Source: Stenotrophomonas sp. UBA2302 (GTDB taxonomy: Bacteria > Pseudomonadota > Gammaproteobacteria > Xanthomonadales > Xanthomonadaceae). From it: a stretch of DNA of 52,232 bases. Numbering within the stretch: the first letter of the stretch is position 1; each line of letters starts with the position of its first letter. Position numbers and translations under genes: made by a program. This document shows positions 1 to 8,132 of the stretch, piece after piece. The notes beneath the pieces were generated by a model. It searched no databases, was not told the origin of the DNA, and saw only the letters and a list, made by a program, of their open reading frames with translations. The stretch is from contig DDVW01000075.1 in the NCBI GenBank assembly GCA_002345545.1, positions 26,455 to 78,686 on the forward strand, in the 5' to 3' direction.

Positions 1-40
1 CTAACGAGGGGAGGACGTCACATGCCAGAAAGTTCTACTT

Positions 41-163
41 ATGGGGTGTCTGCCGATCGGGGAAGCTTACGATGTGTTCTATGCGTCTGCAGGAACCGCG
101 CATGTGGCACACCCTATCGGCGAGGCCAGGATTCTAGTCGTGGAGCGCGAGGGCAGTGTCTGA
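41..163 (+). CDS. Short unrecognised frame, possible gene remnant
   Basis: A 40-residue frame opens at ATG 41 and closes with TGA at 161-163. The same frame is blocked upstream by TAA at 2-4, so no long gene enters from the left in this frame. Its sequence (MGCLPIGEAYDVF at the start, ILVVEREGSV at the end) reads like ordinary protein rather than GC-driven noise, and could be the tail of a frameshifted or truncated gene. I do not recognise a family. Confidence 0.2.
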   Translation: MGCLPIGEAYDVFYASAGTAHVAHPIGEARILVVEREGSV

Positions 164-234
164 TATTCCTTTCAAGCTGGAGCCGTTCCGGCTCTTGGCT
201 TGATTTTGACGTTAGCGACTCTGAGGGTTGAATC

Positions 235-729
235 ATGACTTTGCCAACGCACAAGCAGATCATCGGTTTCGTTGCCTGGCTCGCGGTCAGCTTCACTGCC
301 GCGGCGGTCGGTAGTGCCGCGTCCATACAGGCTGGCCCGTTCTATACGCAACTCATTCGCCCGGAGTGGGCGCCGCCGCCCGGGCTGTTCGGACCTGTGT
401 GGACAATCCTTTACACGCTGATGGGGATTGCGGCATGGCTGGTCTGGCGTGTCGGAGGGTTTCGCGCTGCACGCACAGCCCTGACTCTGTTTCTGGTGCA
501 ACTCGCAGTCAACGCGCTCTGGAGCTGGCTGTTCTTCGGGTGGCAACGCGGTGGATTGGCATTTGCGGACATCATCCTGCTTTGGGCGCTTATCGTTGCG
601 ACACTTGTTTCATTCTGGCGCATCCGGCCACTGGCATCTGCGCTGCTTATCCCGTATCTGCTTTGGGTTAGTTTCGCCTCCGCGCTCAACTATTCCGTGT
701 GGCGACTCAACCCGCAGATTCTGAGTTGA
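235..729 (+). CDS. tspO: TspO/MBR family tryptophan-rich membrane protein
   Basis: This 164-residue integral membrane protein belongs to the TspO/MBR (translocator protein, peripheral benzodiazepine receptor) family. The family signature is visible around residues 40-62 (RPEWAPPPGLFGPVW, then ILYTLMGIAAWLVW), followed by LVQLAVNALWSWLFFGW near 88-104 and a last helix with ASALNYSVWRLN. Five membrane helices and many Trp residues fit the family and its usual length of about 160. The ATG at 235 is preceded by GAGGG. Family members bind porphyrins and haem and have been linked to tetrapyrrole turnover and stress responses; the substrate here is unknown. It is a single gene with no obvious operon partner. 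Its closeness to a cluster that may handle pyrrole-derived imides is suggestive only. Confidence 0.93.
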   Translation: MTLPTHKQIIGFVAWLAVSFTAAAVGSAASIQAGPFYTQLIRPEWAPPPGLFGPVWTILYTLMGIAAWLVWRVGGFRAARTALTLFLVQLAVNALWSWLFFGWQRGGLAFADIILLWALIVATLVSFWRIRPLASALLIPYLLWVSFASALNYSVWRLNPQILS

Positions 730-1046
730 CAGGGTGTGTGCCCAACAGGTCGTCCAGGCCGATGCCGCTTCGCGGCGCGGCTTGACCCGGCAACTGTCTT
801 GAGAAGCCGTCGGCTGGTTCCTCAGCACGCAGCCCCTCTCGTCGCTGGACCTGATGAATCCTGCCGCTTGCGCCGCATGCACGCTGCGTGGCCCTGCCCG
901 CGCCCGCGCCCGCGCACGGTACGCTTCCACCAATGGATTCAGGCGGCCCGCCACCGGTGTGCTGATAGCGGGCCGCCGCCGTAACCGGTGGATCACAAGC
1001 CGGCGGAACCCGGCGTCCGCTCCTCTCCGACCTCCACAGTGACACG
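730..1046. other. Intergenic, no gene recognised
   Basis: These 317 bp separate tspO from the urea transporter gene. Open frames here are short, GC-driven and without recognisable motifs. A small GC hairpin (GCCGCTTCGCGGC, near 762-774) could be the 3' end of the tspO transcript. No clear promoter or operator was seen. Confidence 0.5.
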
Positions 1047-2033
1047 ATGAAGCCCGATATTTCTTTCCGCCCGGACACGGTTCCCGGCTCCCTGCCCACG
1101 CGGTTGCTGGAGCTGGTCAACACGCTGCTGCGCGGCATCAGCCAGATGATGTTGCAGGACAACCGCCTTGCCGGCGCGCTGTTCCTGGCCGGCATCTTCT
1201 ACAACTCGTGGCTGTTCGGTTGCGGCGTGCTGCTGGGAACCGCTGCCAGTACCACCACCGCGCGGGTGCTGGGGGCGGATCGCACGCAGGTACGCGCCGG
1301 ACTGTTCGGCTTCAATGGCGCGCTGGTCGCCATCGCGCTGCTGTACTTCCTTGAACCCGGTGCACTCACCTGGGCCTATGTGCTGTTGGCCGCGGCCTGC
1401 AGCACGGTGCTGATGGCGGCGTTGATGAACCTGCTGGCGCGCTGGAAGTTGCCGGTGCTGACCGCGCCTTTCGTGTTCATCACGCTGCTGTTCGTGCTGG
1501 CCGGCGCGCGTTTCGGCCGCTTGCAGATCACCGGCCAGTTGCCCACCGCCGGACTGCCGAAGGCGACCGTGGTGGAAGGCGTGGTCGGCTTTTCCACGAT
1601 TGCCGAGGGCCTGTTCAACGGCATCGCGCAGGTGTTCTTCCAGGGCAATGTGATCACTGGCGTGCTGTTCGCCACCGGTCTGCTGGTGGCATCGCGCAGC
1701 GCCTTCGCGGCCGCACTGGCCGGATCGCTGACTGGCGTGCTGGTGGCGTGGGGCATGGGCGCGGCGGAACCGGCGATCCGCGCCGGCGCCTTCGGCTTCA
1801 ATCCGGTGCTGACCGCCATCGCGCTGTATGGCGTGTTCTTCAGCGCCAGTGCCCGCACCGCCGCGTATGCGCTGCTGGGTACGGTCGGCACGGCGGTGGT
1901 GTATGCCGGCGTGTCGGCGGCGCTGGAGCCGCTGGGCATGCCGGCACTGACCTTGCCGTTCGTGCTGGTGACTTGGTGCTTTGTCGCTGCCGGCCCGTTG
2001 TTTCCGCGACTGCGGATGGCGCAAGGCGGCTGA
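1047..2033 (+). CDS. Urea transporter (UT family)
   Basis: This 328-residue membrane protein has the internal duplication of the urea transporter family. The signature GLFGFNGALVAIAL near residues 88-101 recurs in the second half as GAFGFNPVLTAIAL near 247-260, and each half has an LTAPFVF or LTLPFVL segment (near 138 and 302). About ten membrane helices are predicted by eye. In this family the duplicated halves form a selective urea channel in the inner membrane. No urease or urea-cycle gene is nearby, so its role here is open; it might handle urea or a small amide released by the neighbouring amidohydrolases, but that is speculation. It converges on the CoA-transferase gene ending at 2100. 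Confidence 0.88.
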   Translation: MKPDISFRPDTVPGSLPTRLLELVNTLLRGISQMMLQDNRLAGALFLAGIFYNSWLFGCGVLLGTAASTTTARVLGADRTQVRAGLFGFNGALVAIALLYFLEPGALTWAYVLLAAACSTVLMAALMNLLARWKLPVLTAPFVFITLLFVLAGARFGRLQITGQLPTAGLPKATVVEGVVGFSTIAEGLFNGIAQVFFQGNVITGVLFATGLLVASRSAFAAALAGSLTGVLVAWGMGAAEPAIRAGAFGFNPVLTAIALYGVFFSASARTAAYALLGTVGTAVVYAGVSAALEPLGMPALTLPFVLVTWCFVAAGPLFPRLRMAQGG

Positions 2034-2099
2034 GCGACGCGGGGCATAGTCGCCACCTCCACTTCCGTCCTGCGCCCGTGTACCGCGCAGGGTCGGGTA

Positions 2100-3215
2100 T
2101 TACAGCCCGAGTTCGGCCAGCACCTCGGCGGTGGATTGGCCCAGGTCGTCGATATTCGGGTTGATCCGCCCCGGCTCGTTGGCGAACTTGATCGGGATGC
2201 CCAGATGGGTACCGCCGGTTTGATCGGTCCACACCATCTCGCGGGCGCGGGTGTGCGGATCGCTGAACGCTTCGGTCAGGGTTTTCACCGGCGCCCAGCA
2301 GACATCGAGGTCGTGCAGGAACAGCGTCCACTCCACCAGCGAACGGCGCGAGAAGGTTTCGGCGAGGAAGGATTTGACCGGATCCTGTCCGGTGCCGGGC
2401 GGCAGATGGCACAGGTGGATCAGGTCCGGGCGGCCCAGTGCCATCAGCAGATTCTCGGCGAACTTGTGCTCGGCACCGCCCAGCGCGATCCAGCGGTCAT
2501 CCGAACAGCGGTACAGCTGGTACAGGGCGTTGCCGCCCCAGCTGCGCTCCTCCCGGATCACCGGGTCACGGCCCAGCGCGAACGGCGGGCCGAGCACGTT
2601 CGGCAGCCATGCCATCAGCGCATCCTGCATCGACAGGTCGATGTAGTCGCCCTCACCGGTGCGCTCGCGGCGGAACAAGGCCATCAGGATGCCGTTGAGC
2701 GCCATCAGCGAGCCGGCCATGTCGGCCACCGGCATATGCGGCATCGCCGGGGTGCCGTCGGGCGCGCGGTTGAGGCTGACCACGCCGCTGTCGGCCTGCA
2801 TCGCCAGGTCGTGGGCGGGACGGTTGACCTTGGGCCCGGTCTGGCCGAAGGCGCTGATCGAGCAGTACACCAGCTTCGGATTGATCGCCTTGCAGCGCTC
2901 GTAATCGATGCCCAGGCGCTTGGCCACGCCGGGGCGGAAGGCTTCCACCACCACGTCGGCCCATTCCACCAATTTGGCGAAGGCGGTCTTGCCGGCCTCG
3001 CTCTTGAGGTCGAGCACGATGCAGCGCTTGCCGCGATGGGTATTGCGGAACCAGGTGGAGACACCGGCCTGCTTCAGCCCGACCTCACGCACCGGCTCGC
3101 CCGTGGGCGGTTCGATCTTGATCACGTCGGCGCCGTGGTCGGCCATCACCATGGTCAGGTGCGGGCCGGGCAGGAACAGCGACAGATCGAGAACGCGTAC
3201 ACCTTCCAGTTTCAT
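2100..3215 (-). CDS. CaiB/BaiF (family III) CoA-transferase, copy 1
   Basis: This 371-residue protein is a family III CoA-transferase. It starts with the typical GVRVLDLSLFLPGPHLTMVMAD, has ADVIKIEPPTGEP near residues 29-41, and carries the acyl-CoA-accepting aspartate in the HDLAMQADSG motif (Asp136). It should move CoA between a donor such as succinyl-CoA and a carboxylic acid. It is last in the minus-strand operon, 18 bp after the second CaiB-type gene. The two proteins are paralogues of different length, so they may act on different acids, or form a heteromer as in succinyl-CoA:benzylsuccinate-type transferases. The substrate cannot be read from sequence; context suggests a C4-C6 dicarboxylate. 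ATG 3215 is preceded by GGAG. Confidence 0.92.
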   Translation of the reverse strand: MKLEGVRVLDLSLFLPGPHLTMVMADHGADVIKIEPPTGEPVREVGLKQAGVSTWFRNTHRGKRCIVLDLKSEAGKTAFAKLVEWADVVVEAFRPGVAKRLGIDYERCKAINPKLVYCSISAFGQTGPKVNRPAHDLAMQADSGVVSLNRAPDGTPAMPHMPVADMAGSLMALNGILMALFRRERTGEGDYIDLSMQDALMAWLPNVLGPPFALGRDPVIREERSWGGNALYQLYRCSDDRWIALGGAEHKFAENLLMALGRPDLIHLCHLPPGTGQDPVKSFLAETFSRRSLVEWTLFLHDLDVCWAPVKTLTEAFSDPHTRAREMVWTDQTGGTHLGIPIKFANEPGRINPNIDDLGQSTAEVLAELGL

Positions 3216-3233
3216 CGTCGTACTCCTCCGGTG

Positions 3234-4412
3234 TTACGCGCCCAGCAGTCGTGCGCAGTCTGCATCGCTGTAGCCGAGCTCGCGCAGCAGCGCACCGGCA
3301 TCGGCATTGAGCGGCGGACAGGCGTCACCGGACAGGCGCTGGCCGTCGAGCTTGATCGGGTTGCGCAGCAGGCGCTGGCTGCCTTGCGGATGGCTGACGT
3401 CCTGCAGCATGTCCACTTCGCGCACATAGGGGTTGTCCAGCGCCTGGGCGATGTCCAGCACCGGCGCGATCGGAATGCGGCCGGCGAACAGCTGCGTCCA
3501 GTAAGCGGTGGGCTGCGTGCTGAGGATGTCGTCGACCAGCACGGTGAGTTCCTCCCGCACCTTGCGGCGTTCGGCGAAGTTGGCAAAGCGCGGCTCGACG
3601 GCCCAGGCCGGATTGCCGATGCCTTCGACGAAGGTCTGCCAGAACTTCTCCAGCATGCACATCACCATCACCCAGCCATCAGCGGTCCTGTAGACCTGGC
3701 ACGGCACGGTGGACGGATGCGCACTGCGCGACAGGCGCTCGGTGCGGTGGCCTTCGTTGAGATACCAGGTGGCCGGGTAGCTGAGCTGGTGCAGGGCCAC
3801 GTCGAACAGGCTGACATCGACATCGCGGCCGATGCCGGTACGCATGGCGCCGATGATCGCGGCCAGCAGGCCCATCGACATCGTGGTGCCGGTCATGAAG
3901 TCGACCATCGACAGGCCGAAGCGCGCCGGCGGGGCGTCCGGTTCCCCGGTCAGCGCCATGAAACCGGCCTCGGCCTGCATCAGGTAGTCGTAGCCCGGCC
4001 ACGCGGCGCGCGCGTTGTCGCGGCCATAGGCGGACAGATGCGCGCAGACGATCTTCGGATTGAGTTTTGACAGCGTGGCGTAGTCCAGGCCGAGCTTGCC
4101 CGGCTGGTCGCCGCGCAGGTTGTTGAGCACCGCATCGGCGCTGGCGACGAGCTTCTCGAAGACTTCGCGGCCTTCGGCGGCCTTCAGGTCCAGCCGCAGC
4201 GAGCGCTTGTTGAGGTTGAAGGTCTGGAAGAACAGGCTGTCGCCTTCGCCCAGGAAATACGGACCGGTGGCGCGCGATACATCGCCGCCCGGCGGGGATT
4301 CGATCTTGATGACTTCGGCGCCGAGGTCGGCCAGGTGCATCGAGCCATAGGGGCCAGCACCGTACTGTTCGACGGCAAGGATGCGCAGTCCCTGCAGGGG
4401 AAGGTTTTTCAT
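3234..4412 (-). CDS. CaiB/BaiF (family III) CoA-transferase, copy 2
   Basis: This 392-residue protein is a second family III CoA-transferase. It begins MKNLPLQGLRILAVEQYGAG, has AEVIKIESPPGGDVSRATGP, and holds the catalytic aspartate in YDYLMQAEAG (Asp142). I chose ATG 4412 over a frame opening 27 bp upstream because AGAGG lies at ribosome-binding distance and the family N-terminus begins there. It precedes copy 1 by 18 bp and follows a strong terminator-like hairpin (4431-4463), so the pair may be transcribed less than the upstream acyl-CoA dehydrogenase gene, or separately. Its likely role is activation of a dicarboxylic acid to the CoA thioester for that dehydrogenase. Confidence 0.92.
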   Translation of the reverse strand: MKNLPLQGLRILAVEQYGAGPYGSMHLADLGAEVIKIESPPGGDVSRATGPYFLGEGDSLFFQTFNLNKRSLRLDLKAAEGREVFEKLVASADAVLNNLRGDQPGKLGLDYATLSKLNPKIVCAHLSAYGRDNARAAWPGYDYLMQAEAGFMALTGEPDAPPARFGLSMVDFMTGTTMSMGLLAAIIGAMRTGIGRDVDVSLFDVALHQLSYPATWYLNEGHRTERLSRSAHPSTVPCQVYRTADGWVMVMCMLEKFWQTFVEGIGNPAWAVEPRFANFAERRKVREELTVLVDDILSTQPTAYWTQLFAGRIPIAPVLDIAQALDNPYVREVDMLQDVSHPQGSQRLLRNPIKLDGQRLSGDACPPLNADAGALLRELGYSDADCARLLGA

Positions 4413-4430
4413 GTGTGGCCTCTGGTCTGT

Positions 4431-4463
4431 AAAAAACACCGCGGCTGGTTGAGGACCGCGGTG
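4431..4463 (-). terminator. Rho-independent terminator or attenuator inside the catabolic operon
   Basis: On the minus strand a perfect 8-bp stem (CACCGCGG with CCGCGGTG, arms at 4456-4463 and 4437-4444, 11-nt loop) is followed directly by six T residues (complement of 4431-4436). This is a textbook intrinsic terminator. It lies 19 bp upstream of the CoA-transferase start at 4412, so it would cut read-through from the acyl-CoA dehydrogenase gene or act as an attenuator. Confidence 0.8.
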
Positions 4464-4464
4464 A

Positions 4465-4590
4465 AGGGATGCCGCCTTCCTTCTCCCGAGGGGAAGAAGG
4501 TGCCCCGATGGGCGGGGCGAGAGCGGGCGTTACCCGTGCCGCAGGCTTCGCCCTGCCCTCACCCCTCTCCCGGCGGGAGAGGGGCTTCAA
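4465..4590. repeat. REP-like palindromic element between genes
   Basis: This stretch holds two GC-rich inverted repeats: an imperfect one at about 4476-4500 (CCTTCTCCC with GGGAAGAAGG), and a nearly perfect 23-bp one at 4562-4584 with arms CCCCTCTCCCG and CGGGAGAGGGG. Such CTCTCCC/GGGAGAG modules look like the small dispersed palindromes common between genes in Xanthomonadaceae and Pseudomonas. I see only one full copy in this window, so the repeat status is inferred from form. Confidence 0.45.
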
Positions 4591-4594
4591 GGCC

Positions 4595-5767
4595 TTAGAT
4601 CTTGTTACGCGCCACCAGCTGCTTGGCGATGATGATGCGCTGCATCTCGTTGGTGCCTTCACCGATGCACATCAGCATGGCGTCGCGGTAGAAACGCTCG
4701 ATGTCGTATTCCACCGAATAGCTGTAGCCGCCGAAGATGCGCATGCCTTCCTGCGCGCAGTACGCGCCGGTTTCGGTGGCGAAGTACTTGGCCATGCCCG
4801 CTTCCATGTCGCAGCGCTCGCCCTTGTCATAGGCGTTGGCGGCGCTTTCGATCAGCAGCTTGGAGGCCTCGACCTTGGCCGCCATCTCGCCCAGCTTGAG
4901 CTGGATGGCCTGGTGCTCGGCGATCGGCTTGCCGAAGGTCATGCGCTCCTGCGCGTAGCGTACCGACAGGCGCAGCGCGCCTTCGGCAATGCCACAGCCG
5001 CGCGCGGCGACGTTGATGCGGCCCAGCTCCAGGCCACCGACCGCGTGCTGGAAGCCCTTGCCTTCCTCTCCACCGAGCAGGCAGTCGGCCGGCACCTTGT
5101 AATCCTGGAATACCAGTTCGCAGGTATCGATGGAGCGGTAACCGGACTTCTTCAGCTTCTTGGCGACGATGAAGCCTTCGCCCTTCTCGGCGATGAACAT
5201 GCTCATGCCCTTGTGGCGCGGCTGCGCCTCCGGGTCGGTCTTGACCAGCAGCAGCACCATGTCGCCGTGCAGCGAGTTGGTGATCCAGGTCTTGGCGCCG
5301 TTGATGACGTAGTGGTCACCCTCGCGCCTGGCCACGGTGCGGATCGCCTGCAGGTCGGTGCCGGCGTTGGGCTCGGTCAGGCCCAGCGAACCGCGCAGCT
5401 CGCCGGTCGCCATGCGTGGCAGGTACCTGGCCTTCTGCTCCTCGGTGCCGCAGCGCTCGATGGCCGCGGCCATGATCAGGTGCGAGTTGAAGATGCCGGT
5501 CGGTGCCATCCATACCGCCGAGACCTTGGTGACGATCTTGGCGTAGATGCGCGCCGGCAGGCCGAGGCCGCCGTATTCGGGCGAGATGGTGGCACCGAAC
5601 AGGCCCAGGTCCTTCATCTCCTCGACGAGGTGATGCGGGTACTTGTCCTCGAGGTCGTACTCCTGCGCGATCGGCGCGACGGATTTCTCCACCCAGTTGT
5701 CGATCGAGTCGAGCAGCGCCTGCTCCTCGTCCGGGCCCCACATCTGTTCCAGTTCGGTGCTCATCAT
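4595..5767 (-). CDS. Acyl-CoA dehydrogenase
   Basis: This 390-residue flavoprotein belongs to the acyl-CoA dehydrogenase family. Its N-terminal helical domain leads to the FAD/substrate signature LRGSLGLTEPNAGTDL (residues 129-144), then WITNS in the beta domain, and the C-terminal helices contain RMTFGKPIAEHQAIQ and the catalytic base region IGEGTNEMQR (Glu370). It should oxidise an acyl-CoA to the 2,3-enoyl-CoA and pass electrons to ETF, which fits the ETF-ubiquinone oxidoreductase at 13287. Neighbours (CoA-transferases and a MaoC hydratase) suggest a dicarboxyl-CoA such as a succinyl-type or glutaryl-CoA substrate. The start at 5767 has GAGGAAG upstream; it is 8 bp after the MaoC gene. Specificity is inferred from context. 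Confidence 0.92.
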   Translation of the reverse strand: MMSTELEQMWGPDEEQALLDSIDNWVEKSVAPIAQEYDLEDKYPHHLVEEMKDLGLFGATISPEYGGLGLPARIYAKIVTKVSAVWMAPTGIFNSHLIMAAAIERCGTEEQKARYLPRMATGELRGSLGLTEPNAGTDLQAIRTVARREGDHYVINGAKTWITNSLHGDMVLLLVKTDPEAQPRHKGMSMFIAEKGEGFIVAKKLKKSGYRSIDTCELVFQDYKVPADCLLGGEEGKGFQHAVGGLELGRINVAARGCGIAEGALRLSVRYAQERMTFGKPIAEHQAIQLKLGEMAAKVEASKLLIESAANAYDKGERCDMEAGMAKYFATETGAYCAQEGMRIFGGYSYSVEYDIERFYRDAMLMCIGEGTNEMQRIIIAKQLVARNKI

Positions 5768-5775
5768 CGGCTTCC

Positions 5776-6294
5776 TCAGTAGTTGACCTTGTCTTCCACC
5801 GAGTGGCCGCGCTTGGCGATCAGCATGGTGCGGCTGAAGCTGCAGACCAGCTTGCCGTCCTGGTTGAAACCGTCGGTCTGCACGGTGACGATGCCGGCGC
5901 CCGGGCGCGATTTGGATTCACGCTTGTCCAGCACCTTGGATTCGGCCACCAGGGTGTCGCCGACAAACAGCGGATGGGTCATCTTGATGTCGCTCCAGCC
6001 GAGGTTGGCCACGGCCTTCTGGCTGACGTCGGTGACGCTCATGCCGACCATCAACGCCACGGTGAACGGCGAGCAGACGATAACCTTGCCGAACTCCGAG
6101 GCCTTGGCGTACTCCTTGTCGAAGTGCATCGGATGGGTGTTCATCGTCAGCAGGGTGAACCAGGTGTTGTCGGTTTCGGTGATGGAGCGGCCGGGGCGGT
6201 GCTCGTAGATGTCGCCGACGTTGAACTCTTCGTAGTAGCGGCCGAAGGTTTCGCGGAAGCGGTTCTCGGAGATCTGCTTGACGTTCTGGACCAT
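5776..6294 (-). CDS. MaoC-like enoyl-CoA hydratase
   Basis: This 172-residue single hot-dog protein is of the MaoC (R-specific hydratase) family. The hydratase loop is present as LTMNTHPMHFDKEYA, where the usual SGDxNPLH consensus is replaced by MNTHPMH. The same MNTHPMH-type loop is, from memory, seen in MaoC proteins beside CitE-type lyases, including mesaconyl-CoA and itaconyl-CoA hydratases. It probably hydrates the enoyl-CoA made by the dehydrogenase encoded 8 bp downstream. ATG 6294 is preceded by AAAGGA at good spacing; longer upstream extensions of the frame lack a ribosome-binding site. The substrate is inferred from neighbours. Confidence 0.88.
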   Translation of the reverse strand: MVQNVKQISENRFRETFGRYYEEFNVGDIYEHRPGRSITETDNTWFTLLTMNTHPMHFDKEYAKASEFGKVIVCSPFTVALMVGMSVTDVSQKAVANLGWSDIKMTHPLFVGDTLVAESKVLDKRESKSRPGAGIVTVQTDGFNQDGKLVCSFSRTMLIAKRGHSVEDKVNY

Positions 6295-6384
6295 GGTTGG
6301 GTGTCCTTTTCGTGTGGATGGGGCTGGCGCCGGGCGCAGCTTGGTCAAAGAGGGTGGGAAATCAGCTTTGCGGAAGCGTGGTAC

Positions 6385-7239
6385 TCAGCCGGCGCGGACG
6401 CCGAGTGCACCGAGCGCGATGGCACGCTCGGCTGCGATTTCGATGGGACGGTCCACCAGCTTGCCGTCGAGCTGGATGGCCTCGCCGCCGCTGGCCGCCA
6501 GTGCGGCCACGACGCGCTGCGCGCGGTCGTACTCGGCGGCGGTGGGCAGATAGGCGTTCTGGATGGGATCGACCTGGGCCGGATGGATCGCCGCCTTGGC
6601 GGTGAAGCCGAGGTCGATCACACGGTTGGTTTCAGCCACCAGTCCGGCTTCGTCCTTGATGTCCAGGTAAGGCACATCCATGCAGCCGACGCCGGCCTCG
6701 GCGGCAATCGTTGCCAGCTGCACACGCGGATGGAAGAAACTCTCCCAGCCGGCACGGCCGCGCAGCGCGACGATGTAGTCGAACCCCCCGAACATCAGTG
6801 CCTGCAGGCGCGGGATGGCAGTGGCAAGCGCGCGTGCATCCAGCAGCCCCTTGGGCGTTTCGATCTGGGCGATGAACACGGTGTCGATCGCCGACAGCGC
6901 GGCGTCGGCCTGCTGCAGCTCGGCCACGGTTTCTACCTTGGGCAGCATCACGAACGCGGGCTTCAGGCCGGAGGCGGCCAATGCCTTCAGGTCAGCCTGG
7001 CCCAGTTCGGTGGACAGCGGGTTGATGCGCAGGCCGATCTCGCTGCGGGTTTGCGGCAGCTCGGCAAGAAAGGCGAACAGCGAGGCGCGCGCGCTTTCCT
7101 TGTCCGCCGGGGCGACGGCGTCTTCCAGATCGATGCAGACCTGGTCGGCACCGGTGGCCACGGCCTTGGCATACCGCTCAGGGCGCGAACCCGGCACAAA
7201 CAGCAGGCAGCGGCGCGGATTGCTCGACGGCATGCTCAT
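6385..7239 (-). CDS. CitE/HpcH-family acyl-CoA lyase
   Basis: This 284-residue TIM-barrel protein has the HpcH/HpaI (CitE-like) signatures: LLFVPGSRPERY at the N-terminus, VCIDLEDAVAPADK near residues 34-47, IGLRINPL, VMLPKVETV, AQIETPKGLLDA, and AAIHPAQVDPIQNA near the C-terminus. Family members cleave 3-hydroxyacyl-CoA esters such as citramalyl-CoA, beta-methylmalyl-CoA or malyl-CoA into an acyl-CoA and a 2-oxo acid, with Mg2+ held by conserved Glu and Asp. Following a MaoC hydratase, it would cleave the hydrated intermediate. ATG 7239 overlaps the stop of the preceding amidohydrolase gene (ATGA), so translation is likely coupled. A second ATG lies at 7233. Confidence 0.9.
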   Translation of the reverse strand: MSMPSSNPRRCLLFVPGSRPERYAKAVATGADQVCIDLEDAVAPADKESARASLFAFLAELPQTRSEIGLRINPLSTELGQADLKALAASGLKPAFVMLPKVETVAELQQADAALSAIDTVFIAQIETPKGLLDARALATAIPRLQALMFGGFDYIVALRGRAGWESFFHPRVQLATIAAEAGVGCMDVPYLDIKDEAGLVAETNRVIDLGFTAKAAIHPAQVDPIQNAYLPTAAEYDRAQRVVAALAASGGEAIQLDGKLVDRPIEIAAERAIALGALGVRAG

Positions 7240-8102
7240 GGGGCGGCCACCTGCGCGGCGAAGTGCTCGGCGATCTGCCGGCGCGTCGCATACCAGGTGC
7301 CCGGCTTCTGCGCCACGTACTGCAGGAATTTCTCGAACGCGCGGATGCGGCCGGGGCGGCCGATGATGCGCAGGTGCAGGCCCAGCGACATCACCTTGGG
7401 GCTGTGCCCGCCTTCGGCATACAGGGTGTCGAAGCTGTCGATGGCGTAGTCCAGCCAGTCTTTCGGCAAGTACGACGGTGCCACCCACATCTTCATGTCG
7501 TTGGTGTCGAGCTGGTACGGCACCACGATCATCGGCTGCTCGCTGCCCTCGACCTCGCCCCAGAACGGCGCATCGGCCGAGTAGTCGTCCATGTGGTACA
7601 GGAAGCCTTCCTCCTGCAGCAGGCGACGGGTGGACGCGGTATGCAGGTAGCGCGACAGCCAGCCCACCGGACGCACGCCGGTGGTCTTCTCGATGCTGTC
7701 GGCGGCATCGCGGATGAACTGCCGTTCCTGTTCCTCGTTGAAGCGGAACTGGTGGATCCAGCGGTGCCCGTGCGAACAGGTTTCATGGCGGCTGCCACGC
7801 AGATAGGCGGCGATTTCCGGCGCCCGCTCCAGCGACACCGCCGCGGCGGTATAGGTGCTGGTGACGTTGTACTTGTCCAGCAACGTGGCCACGCGCGCAT
7901 GGCCTTCGTTGACGCCATAGCGGTAGTTGGACTCGTTGCCGTAGTTGCGCACCGGCTTGGACAGCGTCACATGCAGCTCGTCCACCGGCTCGGTGATCTT
8001 GTCCCCCTGGCCAACGTTGTATTCGGACAGCTCCTCGACATTGACCACCACCGACAGGGCCAGGCGGGCGTTGTTGGGCCAGGTGTAGGCAGGCTTGCTC
8101 AT
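7236..8102 (-). CDS. PuuE-like polysaccharide-deacetylase-fold amidohydrolase, copy 1
   Basis: This 288-residue protein has the NodB/polysaccharide deacetylase fold in its PuuE-like form. The usual metal-binding TFDD is replaced by VVVNVEELSEY near residues 18-28; YGNESNYRYGVNEG follows; the second motif is SHGHRWIHQF near 109-118. Characterised relatives (metal-independent allantoinase PuuE, and as I recall a Pseudomonas cyclic imide hydrolase) open cyclic amide or imide rings, so this is a candidate imidase. The gene sits between an SDR and a CitE-type lyase in a catabolic operon rather than beside purine genes, which argues against allantoin. Two further members of the fold lie in the opposite operon (11374 and 12306). 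Its substrate is unknown. Confidence 0.85.
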   Translation of the reverse strand: MSKPAYTWPNNARLALSVVVNVEELSEYNVGQGDKITEPVDELHVTLSKPVRNYGNESNYRYGVNEGHARVATLLDKYNVTSTYTAAAVSLERAPEIAAYLRGSRHETCSHGHRWIHQFRFNEEQERQFIRDAADSIEKTTGVRPVGWLSRYLHTASTRRLLQEEGFLYHMDDYSADAPFWGEVEGSEQPMIVVPYQLDTNDMKMWVAPSYLPKDWLDYAIDSFDTLYAEGGHSPKVMSLGLHLRIIGRPGRIRAFEKFLQYVAQKPGTWYATRRQIAEHFAAQVAAP

Positions 8103-8132
8103 TGCGTGATCTCGATGAAAAGGGAGCCGGTG

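Noticed and set aside
2136..4070. 644-residue plus-strand frame over the CoA-transferase genes
   Set aside because: It spans two well-supported genes and their gap on the other strand, has no motif and shows shadow composition.
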